Of a stretch of 64,000 nt of DNA, positions 35,777 through 42,894 are shown piece by piece. The stretch is taken from contig NZ_KI421513.1 in assembly GCF_000473325.1 (NCBI RefSeq), positions 2,551,217 through 2,615,216 of the forward strand, given 5' to 3'. A program made the position numbers and the translations under genes. This DNA comes from Leisingera caerulea DSM 24564. Lineage in GTDB: Bacteria; Pseudomonadota; Alphaproteobacteria; Rhodobacterales; Rhodobacteraceae. Under the pieces are notes generated by a model, which made no database searches, had not been told where the DNA came from, and saw only the letters and a list, made by a program, of their open reading frames with translations. Numbering within the stretch: the stretch's first letter is position 1; each line of letters opens with the position of its first letter.

Positions 35777-38146
35777 ATGAGCAGTTTCGACGAAATGGAC
35801 GCCTTCGAGGGCGCATCGCTGTCGGCCCGCGCCATGCAGGCGCGGCCGATGCCGTATCTGGACACGCTGAACCCCGCCCAGCGGGAGGCGGTGGAATGCT
35901 TGGACGGACCGGTCCTGATGCTGGCCGGCGCCGGCACCGGCAAGACCAAGGCGCTGACCACCCGCATCGTGCACCTCCTCAGCACCGGCCGTGCGCGCCC
36001 AAATGAGATCCTGTCGGTAACCTTTACCAACAAGGCCGCGCGCGAAATGAAGGAACGGGTGGCGGGCATGCTGGGCCAGGCGGTCGAGGGGATGCCCTGG
36101 CTTGGCACCTTTCACTCAATCTGCGTCAAGCTGCTGCGCCGCCATGCCGAACTGGCGGGGCTCAAGTCAAACTTCACCATTCTCGACACCGACGACCAGA
36201 TCCGCCTGCTGAAGCAGCTGATCCAGGCTGCGGGCATCGACGACAAGCGCTGGCCAGCGCGGATGCTGGCCGGTATCATCGACGACTGGAAGAACCGGGC
36301 CCTGACGCCGGACAAGGTGCCCGCAGGCGACGCCAGCGCCTATAACAACCGCGGCACCGAATTCTATGCCCAGTACCAGACCCGCCTGCGCGAGCTGAAC
36401 GCGGTGGATTTCGGCGACCTGCTCTTGCACATGGTCACGATTTTCCAGATCCACCCCGACGTGCTGGAACAGTACCAGCGCTGGTTCCGCTACATCATGG
36501 TGGACGAATACCAGGATACCAACGTCGCCCAATACCTGTGGCTGCGGCTGCTGGCGGGCAAGCACAAGAACGTCTGCTGCGTCGGCGACGACGACCAGTC
36601 GATCTATGGCTGGCGCGGCGCCGAGGTGGGCAACATCCTGCGGTTCGAAAAGGATTTTCCCGGCGCCATGGTGGTCCGGCTGGAGCAGAACTACCGCTCC
36701 ACCGGCCATATCCTCGCCGCCGCCGCGGGCGTGATCCGCGGCAACCAGGGCCGCCTCGGCAAGGAGCTGTGGACCGATGCCGGCGACGGCGAAAAGGTGC
36801 GCCTGATCGGCCATTGGGACGGCGAGGAAGAGGCGCGCTGGATCGGCGAAGAAATAGAATCGATGCAGCGCGGCACCCGCGGCCAGGCACCGTTGGGGCT
36901 GGACCAGATGGCCATCCTGGTGCGCGCCTCCCACCAGATGCGCGCGTTTGAGGACCGCTTCCTGACCATCGGCCTGCCGTACCGGGTGATCGGCGGCCCG
37001 CGCTTCTATGAGCGGTTGGAGATCCGCGACGCGATGGCCTATTTCCGCGTTGTTGTGTCCCCCGACGACGACCTCGCGTTCGAGCGCATCGTCAACACCC
37101 CCAAGCGCGGCCTGGGCGACAAGGCGCAGCAGACGATTCAGACCATTGCGCGCGAGAATGGCGTGCCGCTGGTCGAAGGCGCCCGGCTGGCGGTCGAGAG
37201 CGGCCAGATCAAGGGCAAGGGCGGCGGCGCCCTGCGCCAGCTGGTCGAGGGCATCGCCCGCTGGGGCCGCTTGGCTGGCGACCCCGACACGACCCATATG
37301 GAACTGGCGGAGATCATCCTGGATGAGTCGGGCTACACAACCATGTGGCAGAACGACAAGAACCCGGATTCGCCGGGCCGCCTGGAAAACCTCAAGGAAC
37401 TGGTGAAGGCGCTGGAGTCTTTCGAGAACCTGCAGGGTTTCCTGGAGCACGTCAGCCTGGTGATGGACAACGACAAGCAGGACGCGGACGAGAAGGTCTC
37501 GATCATGACCCTGCACGCCGCCAAGGGCCTGGAGTTTCCTGCCGTGTTCCTGCCGGGCTGGGAGGACGGCCTGTTCCCGTCCCAGCGCTCAATGGACGAA
37601 AGCGGCCTGAAAGGGTTGGAGGAGGAACGCCGCCTTGCCTATGTCGGCATCACCCGCGCCGAGCAGATCTGCACCATTTCCTTTGCCGGCAACCGCCGGG
37701 TGTTCGGCCAGTGGCAATCGCAGCTGCCCTCGCGGTTCATTGATGAGCTGCCGGAGGAGCATGTCGAAGTGCTGACCCCGCCGGGCCTCTACGGCGGCGG
37801 CTACGGCGCGGCAGCGCCCGGCGGCGGCATGGGGGCAGAGCAGGTGCGCTCAACGATCGACGAAAAGGTGGCGCAGGCCGACGGCTACAACTCCCCTGGC
37901 TGGAAACGGATGCAGGCCCGGGCGGGCCAGCGCGGCCTGTCGCAGCCCAAGGAAAGCAAGCACCAGGTGATCGACCTCACCGCCACCTCCAGCTTCACCC
38001 TGGGCGAACGGGTTTTCCACCAGAAATTCGGCTATGGCGCCATCACCGGCATCGAGGGCGACAAGCTGGAAGTGGAGTTCGAAAAGGCGGGCACCAAGAA
38101 AGTGGTCGCCCGTTTTGTCTCCGCCACGGACGACGTTCCGTTCTGA
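35777..38146 (+). CDS. uvrD: ATP-dependent DNA helicase UvrD/PcrA
   Basis: Superfamily 1 3'-5' helicase of 789 residues, used in mismatch and nucleotide excision repair. From the ATG at 35777, Walker A AGAGTGKT is at residues 50-57, followed by TFTNKAAREMKERV, Walker B MVDEYQDTN, QNYRST (motif IV), LHAAKGLEF (motif V) and EERRLAYVGITRAE (motif VI). A glycine-rich linker (YGGGYGAAAPGGGMG) leads to a C-terminal Tudor-like tail of the UvrD/PcrA type (GERVFHQKFGYGAITGIEGD). Upstream in-frame codons were not used because no ribosome site supports them. Confidence 0.96.
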   Translation: MSSFDEMDAFEGASLSARAMQARPMPYLDTLNPAQREAVECLDGPVLMLAGAGTGKTKALTTRIVHLLSTGRARPNEILSVTFTNKAAREMKERVAGMLGQAVEGMPWLGTFHSICVKLLRRHAELAGLKSNFTILDTDDQIRLLKQLIQAAGIDDKRWPARMLAGIIDDWKNRALTPDKVPAGDASAYNNRGTEFYAQYQTRLRELNAVDFGDLLLHMVTIFQIHPDVLEQYQRWFRYIMVDEYQDTNVAQYLWLRLLAGKHKNVCCVGDDDQSIYGWRGAEVGNILRFEKDFPGAMVVRLEQNYRSTGHILAAAAGVIRGNQGRLGKELWTDAGDGEKVRLIGHWDGEEEARWIGEEIESMQRGTRGQAPLGLDQMAILVRASHQMRAFEDRFLTIGLPYRVIGGPRFYERLEIRDAMAYFRVVVSPDDDLAFERIVNTPKRGLGDKAQQTIQTIARENGVPLVEGARLAVESGQIKGKGGGALRQLVEGIARWGRLAGDPDTTHMELAEIILDESGYTTMWQNDKNPDSPGRLENLKELVKALESFENLQGFLEHVSLVMDNDKQDADEKVSIMTLHAAKGLEFPAVFLPGWEDGLFPSQRSMDESGLKGLEEERRLAYVGITRAEQICTISFAGNRRVFGQWQSQLPSRFIDELPEEHVEVLTPPGLYGGGYGAAAPGGGMGAEQVRSTIDEKVAQADGYNSPGWKRMQARAGQRGLSQPKESKHQVIDLTATSSFTLGERVFHQKFGYGAITGIEGDKLEVEFEKAGTKKVVARFVSATDDVPF

Positions 38147-38173
38147 CCAGAAGTTTTGCGCCGGCTGGGCCGG

Positions 38174-38202
38174 CGGATCGGATCGCGCAGCGATCCGATC
38201 CG
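38174..38202. repeat. Perfect 13-bp inverted repeat downstream of uvrD
   Basis: CGGATCGGATCGC (38174-38186) and GCGATCCGATCCG (38190-38202) are perfect reverse complements around GCA. It lies 28 bp after the uvrD stop and one base before a second, longer perfect hairpin. No T-run follows. Confidence 0.85.
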
Positions 38203-38203
38203 G

Positions 38204-38246
38204 GCGCGGGGGCGGCGGGCAGCTGTGCTGCCCGCCGCCCCCGCGC
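38204..38246. repeat. Perfect 20-bp inverted repeat downstream of uvrD
   Basis: The arms 38204-38223 (GCGCGGGGGCGGCGGGCAGC) and 38227-38246 are perfect reverse complements separated by TGT only. In RNA this would be an extremely stable hairpin. There is no U-tract on either strand, so it is not a standard intrinsic terminator. Confidence 0.9.
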
Positions 38247-38365
38247 CACCCCCATCCTCTGAGAGCAGCGCGGCAGCAGCAGGCTTGTGCCTGGCTGCAG
38301 CCGCTTGCCTGCAGCACGCTTCCGGCATGCCGCAAGGGTGCGGGGGCTTTGATGTGATGTCCTGA

Positions 38366-38412
38366 AAAACAAGAAACGGCGGCGCCCAGGGAGGAGGAGG
38401 GGCACCGCCGTT
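38366..38412 (-). ncRNA. CcsR-like small RNA 4, with transcript terminator
   Basis: Minus-strand hairpin with arms 38375-38387 and 38400-38412 (AACGGCGG outer, GCCC inner, one mismatch). The RNA loop reads CUCCUCCUCCCU. It is followed on the minus strand by TCTTGTTTTTC, so it doubles as terminator of the DUF1127-CcsR transcript. This is the usual position of CcsR4 in Rhodobacter. Confidence 0.85.
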
Positions 38413-38420
38413 CTGTCAAA

Positions 38421-38452
38421 CACCGGGGAAAAGGGAGGAGGAGACCCCGGTG
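38421..38452 (-). ncRNA. CcsR-like small RNA 3
   Basis: Minus-strand hairpin CACCGGGG/CCCCGGTG (arms 38421-38428 and 38445-38452) with a loop containing UCCUCCUCCC. Third of four consecutive hairpins that share only the loop motif. Confidence 0.83.
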
Positions 38453-38484
38453 ATTCAAGCCCGGCTTCAAGACCGGTATAGGGT

Positions 38485-38518
38485 GCGGCGGCATCAGGGA
38501 GGAGGAGGATGCCGCCGC
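38485..38518 (-). ncRNA. CcsR-like small RNA 2
   Basis: Minus-strand hairpin with perfect 11-bp stem GCGGCGGCATC/GATGCCGCCGC (38485-38495 and 38508-38518) and the loop CUCCUCCUCCCU. The stem sequence differs from the other three while the loop is constant. Confidence 0.85.
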
Positions 38519-38524
38519 GTAGGA

Positions 38525-38558
38525 CAGGCTCTTCAAAGGGAGGAGGAGGAAGAGCCTG
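38525..38558 (-). ncRNA. CcsR-like small RNA 1
   Basis: Minus-strand hairpin CAGGCTCTT/AAGAGCCTG (38525-38533 and 38550-38558) with a loop containing CCUCCUCCUCCC. It begins 8 nt after the DUF1127 stop codon, so it must be processed from the 3' UTR of that mRNA. Confidence 0.85.
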
Positions 38559-38565
38559 ATCTCTA

Positions 38566-38775
38566 TCAGTTGTTCTCGTAAGCAGCCTGGTAGGCGACGC
38601 GCTTGATTTCGCAGCGGCTCAGCCCCAGGTCCGCCAGCTCGCGGCCCGACAGCGCCGACAGCTCATTGACGGTCTGGCGGTACAGGCGGTAGCGGGTGAA
38701 CTTCACCAGCAGCGCGTTCAGGAACCCGGCCGGGGATGCTACGCTCACCGCGGAGATTTGATGTGCAGCAGCCAT
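38566..38775 (-). CDS. DUF1127 small protein (CcaF1-like)
   Basis: 69-residue basic protein with a DUF1127 domain: RYRLYRQTVNELSALSGRELADLGLSRCEIKRVAYQAAY. In Rhodobacter sphaeroides the homologous arrangement (RSP_6037, later called CcaF1, followed by CcsR1-4) is stress-induced through RpoH-type sigma factors, and the DUF1127 protein binds RNA. The same arrangement is seen here. A candidate promoter lies about 70-95 bp upstream. Confidence 0.92.
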   Translation of the reverse strand: MAAAHQISAVSVASPAGFLNALLVKFTRYRLYRQTVNELSALSGRELADLGLSRCEIKRVAYQAAYENN

Positions 38776-39139
38776 GGTCGTGTTCCTTCATCCAGCCGTT
38801 TCGTCATCTGCGTCTTGCGCCTCAGCGGCGCCGCTTGAGCCATAATTTAGGGATCTCCCCGGGAGTCGCAATCCCGTGCTTCGTCATTGCTGCTATGCAG
38901 CATCTGCATGGGTGACGTATGGGTATGTAACTGGAATATGACAATAATTTCGGCAGCGCGTTGCGCATCTGTATAATTTTGCGGCACCGCGCGGCGGTTT
39001 CTGCATGGCTTCGGGCGGCGCCTGTTGACAGGCCGCGCATCCGGTCTCCGCGGCCCATGTGCGGCAATCGGGCCTGGCGGGTTTCAAGCTCTGCCGCCGC
39101 CGCATATATATGTGCCGGATAACACGCAGGAGAGCAGAC
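38776..39139. promoter_or_regulatory. Intergenic region with promoter of the DUF1127-CcsR transcript
   Basis: 364 bp without a gene between the divergent DUF1127 and mrp genes. On the minus strand TTGCGA (38866-38871), a 16-bp spacer and TAAATT (38844-38849) form a candidate promoter with an expected leader of about 60 nt. Near mrp, ATATATATG at about 39103-39112 may be a -10 region. The sigma class cannot be decided by eye. Confidence 0.45.
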
Positions 39140-40204
39140 ATGCCGGTCACCCAGGATCAGATTCACGCAGCGCTGGAGCGGCTGGCCCTGCCGGACGGCG
39201 GCACGCTGGTGTCGCGCGACATGCTGCGGGCGCTGCGGATCGACGGCAGCAAGGTCAGCTTTGTGATCGAGGCCCCCAGCCTTGAGATCGCCAAGCTGAT
39301 GGAGCCCCTGCGCAAGGCGGCCGAGGCGGCGGTGCTGTCCATCGAGGGCGTCGAAACCGTCTCCGCCGCGCTGACCGCCCACGCGCCGCAGCAGCCTGCG
39401 CCCAGCCTCAAGGTCGGCGGCCACCCGAAACCGCAGGCGGAGCCGCTGAAACCCGCAGGCGTCAAGCGCATCCTGGCGATTGCCTCCGGCAAGGGCGGGG
39501 TGGGCAAATCGACCGTATCGTCGAATCTCGCCGTGGCTCTGGCGAAACAGGGCCGCAAGGTGGGGCTGCTGGATGCCGATATCTATGGCCCCTCCCAGCC
39601 GCGGATGATGGGCGCCAAGGGCCGCCCCGCCAGTCCCGACGGCAAGACCATCGAACCGCTGCACGCCCATGGCGTCACCCTGATGTCGATCGGCTTCATG
39701 CTGGAGGAAGGCAAGGCGGTGGTCTGGCGCGGCCCGATGCTGATGGGGGCGCTGCAGCAGATGCTGGGGCAAGTGAACTGGGGCGAGCTGGACGTGCTGA
39801 TCGTCGACCTGCCGCCCGGCACCGGCGACGTGCAGCTGACGCTCTGCACCAAGGCAGAGCTGTCGGGCGCCATCGTCGTCTCCACCCCGCAGGACGTGGC
39901 GCTCTTGGATGCGCGAAAGGCAATGGACATGTTCAAGACGCTGAAGACCCCGGTGCTGGGGCTGATTGAGAACATGTCCTTCTTCACCTGCCCGGATTGC
40001 GGCGGCGAGCATCACATCTTCGGCCATGGCGGCGTCGCGGCTGAGGCCGAGGCTCTGGGCCTGCCGCTGCTTGGAGCATTGCCGATTGATCTGGACACCC
40101 GGCTGGCGGGCGACAGCGGCACGCCGGTGGCCGCGGGCGAGGGCGCAATGGCCCAGGCCTATGCCCGGATCGCCGAGGGGCTGATCGGCGGCGGCATGGC
40201 CTGA
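39140..40204 (+). CDS. mrp: Iron-sulfur cluster carrier protein Mrp (ApbC)
   Basis: P-loop ATPase that binds and transfers Fe-S clusters. 354 residues. An N-terminal DUF59-like domain ([36 protein letters not shown]) is followed by [10 protein letters not shown] at 116-125 with signature K118 and P-loop K123. [14 protein letters not shown] and [11 protein letters not shown] follow, and the cluster-binding CPDC motif has C284 and C287. GGAGAG precedes the ATG. Length and motifs are normal. Confidence 0.95.
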   Translation: MPVTQDQIHAALERLALPDGGTLVSRDMLRALRIDGSKVSFVIEAPSLEIAKLMEPLRKAAEAAVLSIEGVETVSAALTAHAPQQPAPSLKVGGHPKPQAEPLKPAGVKRILAIASGKGGVGKSTVSSNLAVALAKQGRKVGLLDADIYGPSQPRMMGAKGRPASPDGKTIEPLHAHGVTLMSIGFMLEEGKAVVWRGPMLMGALQQMLGQVNWGELDVLIVDLPPGTGDVQLTLCTKAELSGAIVVSTPQDVALLDARKAMDMFKTLKTPVLGLIENMSFFTCPDCGGEHHIFGHGGVAAEAEALGLPLLGALPIDLDTRLAGDSGTPVAAGEGAMAQAYARIAEGLIGGGMA

Positions 40205-40249
40205 CGCCCCGCGGGCACGCACACACACTCTCTATAAATACGATCGGAT

Positions 40250-40271
40250 GGCCCGCCCCCTGTGGCGGGCC
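40250..40271 (+). terminator. Hairpin downstream of mrp
   Basis: GGCCCGCC (40250-40257), loop CCCTGT, GGCGGGCC (40264-40271), followed by TGCTGCTGTTTG. The T-run is poor; it may still end the mrp transcript. Confidence 0.5.
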
Positions 40272-40371
40272 TGCTGCTGTTTGCGGCCCGCACATGGGCG
40301 CTGATGGGATTGCCTGCCGGAACCGGGAGCGGATGTGACAGGCCGCACAGGGCAAAGGCGTGCAGGGCAGG

Positions 40372-40442
40372 CGGGAAACCATGGGACGGCTGGGAAATCA
40401 CGGGATCTGCGGGAAATCATGGGCGCCATGGGAAATCATGGC
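40372..40442 (+). repeat. Tandem array of 19-bp units with GGGAAATCA
   Basis: Three consecutive 19-bp units (40382-40400, 40401-40419, 40420-40438) each read YGGG-N5-YGGGAAATCA, preceded by a half unit CGGGAAACCA and trailed by TGG. GGG thus recurs every 9 or 10 bp. The spacing and the TGGGA core resemble MraZ operator boxes, but the array lies about 610 bp before mraZ. Confidence 0.7.
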
Positions 40443-40587
40443 CCGTTTTTCCGCCTGTTCCCTCTTGCCAGCACGAATCACCCCGTGCTGAAACGCTGAT
40501 AACAGGAATTTCCGGCGCGAGGGGAGGAGGTGATTTGCGAACGTTGCGCGAACATTGGCGGAATCTGCGAGTCGTCTGACGGAATCG

Positions 40588-40636
40588 CGGGAAACTATGG
40601 GAAAAAATTTGCAGCCGCAACTCCCCTCTATATGTA
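40588..40636 (+). promoter_or_regulatory. Candidate mraZ promoter with two MraZ-like boxes
   Basis: CGGGAAACTA and TGGGAAAAAA stand back to back (40588-40607). They are followed by TTGCAG (40609-40614), a 16-bp spacer and TATGTA (40631-40636). The boxes abut the -35, the place from which MraZ represses or activates its own cluster in other bacteria. The transcript would have a leader of about 400 nt. Confidence 0.5.
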
Positions 40637-40958
40637 GTGTTTGCGTTGCATTAACTCACAACAAGTTCCGGAATTTGTCCTGAGTTGGCCACGAATCTGG
40701 GGCGAATCTGCTGATGCACTGTCAAGGCCTCGGCAGGTTCCCGCAAAAAACAGTTGCAGGGCCATCAATTCCCATAGTATCCCTTGTTCATCGGATGAGA
40801 CGAGGGACGGGGCGCCAAACGACCCCAAGCCAAAAACAAAACAAGCAGGTTTCATACAGGCCTTCGCTTTCATCGAACCAAGAGATCCGGCGCGCGAGCG
40901 AGCAGACATCCCCCCAGGTGGCGCGCGCAGTCGGACATCCCGCAAAGCGGGCCAAGGC

Positions 40959-40998
40959 GGCGGGTTGATCAGTGGCAGCAGATCAACCCGCCCCTTTT
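40959..40998 (+). terminator. Terminator-like hairpin in the mraZ leader
   Basis: GGCGGGTTGATC (40959-40970) pairs perfectly with GATCAACCCGCC (40981-40992) around a 10-nt loop and is followed by CCTTTTCATT. It lies only 55 bp before the mraZ start, so it would either end a short leader RNA or attenuate the dcw operon. Apart from this, the two box clusters and the mrp hairpin, the 843-bp gap 40205-41047 shows nothing I can name. Confidence 0.6.
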
Positions 40999-41047
40999 CA
41001 TTCTGGGGGACGGATTAACGCGAGGGACGCGCGAAAAGGACGGGAAA

Positions 41048-41551
41048 TTGGGCCGCAGGTTCAGAGGCGAAAGCCACCACAAGGTGGACAGCAAGGGGCG
41101 GGTGTCAATCCCCGCCTCCTTTCGCCGTGTGCTGGAGGCCGCCGATCCGAACTGGCAGCCCGGCCAGAACCCCGAACTGGTTATCGTCTACGGCGACCAT
41201 CGCCGCAATTTCCTGGAATGCTATACTATAGAGGCAATCGAAGAGGTCGACGCCAAGATCGACCAGCTGCCGCGCGGCTCGATGCAGCGCAAGATGCTGC
41301 AACGGATGTTCCACGGCCAGTCCTTCCCGACCAATGTGGATGAGACCGGCCGCCTGGTGCTGCCCGCCAAGCTGCGCCAGAAGATTGATCTGGAGGTCGA
41401 GGCCTTTTTTATCGCCGCGGGCGACACCTTCCAGATCTGGAAGCCGGAAACCTACGAGGCTGAGGAACTGGCTCAGGCCGAGAAATGGATGGAAGAGCTG
41501 CCCGACGACTTCGATCCGATGGAATTCCTAGATGGCGCCGGGAGCGCTTAA
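41048..41551 (+). CDS. mraZ: Transcriptional regulator MraZ
   Basis: First gene of the dcw cluster; an AbrB-fold DNA-binding protein that controls this cluster. 167 residues starting at a TTG (MGRRFRGESHHKVDSKGRVSIPASFR) with AAGGAC upstream; no ATG fits the family start. Two AbrB-like halves are visible, each with the DxxGR motif (VDSKGRVSIP and VDETGRLVLP). The TTG lies inside CGGGAAATTGGG, which itself looks like the upstream MraZ-like boxes. rsmH begins 3 bp after its stop. Confidence 0.95.
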   Translation: MGRRFRGESHHKVDSKGRVSIPASFRRVLEAADPNWQPGQNPELVIVYGDHRRNFLECYTIEAIEEVDAKIDQLPRGSMQRKMLQRMFHGQSFPTNVDETGRLVLPAKLRQKIDLEVEAFFIAAGDTFQIWKPETYEAEELAQAEKWMEELPDDFDPMEFLDGAGSA

Positions 41552-41554
41552 GAC

Positions 41555-42547
41555 ATGACCCAGGACCAGAAAGCTGCCAATGGTCCCCACATCCCCGTTC
41601 TTCTGCGCCCGCTGTTGCAGGCGGTGGCGCCTGTCACCGGCCGCTGGCTGGACGGAACCTTCGGCGCCGGCGGCTACACCTGCGGCCTGCTGGAGGCCGG
41701 GGCAGAGCAGGTGATCGGCGTTGACCGCGACCCGCTGGCCTTTGAACTCGCCAAGCCCTGGGCAGGGCGGTATGGCGACCGCCTGATCCTGCAGCAGGGT
41801 GTGTTTTCCCGCATGGATGAATATGCCCAGGACCTGGATGGCGTTGTTCTGGACCTTGGCGTCTCTTCCATGCAGCTGGACCTGGCCGAACGCGGCTTTT
41901 CCTTCATGAAGGACGGCCCGCTGGACATGCGGATGTCGCAGTCCGGCCCCTCCGCCGCCGACCTGATCGCAGAGCTGACCGAGGCGCAGATCGCCGATAT
42001 CCTGTTCCACTACGGCGAGGAACGCGCCAGCCGCCGCATCGCCAAGGCCATCGTCCGCGAGCGCGAGATCGAACCGATCACCACCACCCTGCGCCTTGCG
42101 GGCATCATCGAGAGCTGCCTGCCGCGCCCCAAGCCCGGCCAGTCGCACCCCGCGACCCGCAGCTTCCAGGGCCTGCGCATCGCGGTGAACGCCGAATATG
42201 ACGAGCTGTTTGAGGGCCTCCTGGCCGCCGAACGCGCGCTGAAGCCCGGCGGGCTTCTGGCCGTCGTCACCTTCCACTCGGTCGAGGACCGGATGGTCAA
42301 ACGCTTCTTCCAGCACCGCGCAGGCAAGACCGGACGCGCCAACCGCTATGCGCCGGAGCAGGAGGAAACCCCGCCCCAGTTCGAACTGGTCACCCGCAAG
42401 GCGGTTGGCCCGGACGAGCAGGAGCTGGCCGAAAACCCCCGTGCCCGTTCCGCCCGCCTGCGGGTCGGGCGCCGCACCGATGCCGCGCCGGGGCCGATCT
42501 CGGCCAAGGACCTTGGAATGCCGCAGCTGAAAGAGACGCGTAAATGA
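41555..42547 (+). CDS. rsmH: 16S rRNA (cytosine-1402-N4)-methyltransferase
   Basis: 330 residues (MraW). SAM-binding motif GTFGAGGYT near residue 32-40, then [25 protein letters not shown] and the C-terminal [15 protein letters not shown], all standard. Second gene of the dcw cluster, overlapping ftsL by 4 bp (ATGA). Confidence 0.97.
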   Translation: MTQDQKAANGPHIPVLLRPLLQAVAPVTGRWLDGTFGAGGYTCGLLEAGAEQVIGVDRDPLAFELAKPWAGRYGDRLILQQGVFSRMDEYAQDLDGVVLDLGVSSMQLDLAERGFSFMKDGPLDMRMSQSGPSAADLIAELTEAQIADILFHYGEERASRRIAKAIVREREIEPITTTLRLAGIIESCLPRPKPGQSHPATRSFQGLRIAVNAEYDELFEGLLAAERALKPGGLLAVVTFHSVEDRMVKRFFQHRAGKTGRANRYAPEQEETPPQFELVTRKAVGPDEQELAENPRARSARLRVGRRTDAAPGPISAKDLGMPQLKETRK

Positions 42548-42894
42548 AGACCCTGCTGTATGCCGCAACTTGTCTGGCTGTGTTCGGCCTTGCCTTTTGG
42601 GCCTACCGCGAAAACTACGCCACCCAGCAGGTGCTGAAGGAAACCCGCGCCCTGCAGCAGCAGATCGGCGCGGCGCAGGTGCGCCTCAGCGTGCTGCGTG
42701 CCGAGTGGGCCTATCTCAACCGCCCGCAGCGGCTGCGCGATCTGGCCGACATCAATTTCGACCGCCTCGGCCTGCTGCCGCTTCGCCCTGACCAGTTCGG
42801 GCGGGTGGATGAGGTCTCCTACCCGGTGCTGCCGGACCTGGAGATCACCAACGAGGTGGAAGTCTCGGGCCTGAATGCGGGGACACGGCCATGA
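42544..42894 (+). CDS. ftsL: Cell division protein FtsL
   Basis: Small bitopic divisome protein of 116 residues: one N-terminal membrane helix ([19 protein letters not shown]), then a coiled-coil-prone region ([31 protein letters not shown]) and [12 protein letters not shown]. FtsL is poorly conserved, so position between rsmH and ftsI is part of the evidence. Overlaps both neighbours by 4 bp. Confidence 0.92.
   Translation: MKTLLYAATCLAVFGLAFWAYRENYATQQVLKETRALQQQIGAAQVRLSVLRAEWAYLNRPQRLRDLADINFDRLGLLPLRPDQFGRVDEVSYPVLPDLEITNEVEVSGLNAGTRP

Noticed and set aside
38375..38558. Repeated GGGAGGAGGAG on the plus strand taken as ribosome binding sites or a minisatellite
   Set aside because: No start codons follow, and each copy is the loop of a well-paired hairpin on the minus strand, which fits the CcsR RNA family.
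40262..40579. 105-codon open frame in the mrp-mraZ gap
   Set aside because: It runs across the tandem GGGAAATCA array and the mrp hairpin, has no ribosome site and no family resemblance; regulatory DNA explains the region better.
40640..41000. Possible RNase P RNA or other housekeeping RNA in the mraZ leader
   Set aside because: None of the conserved RNase P RNA segments (for example GAAAGUCC) is present on either strand; kept only as leader RNA.
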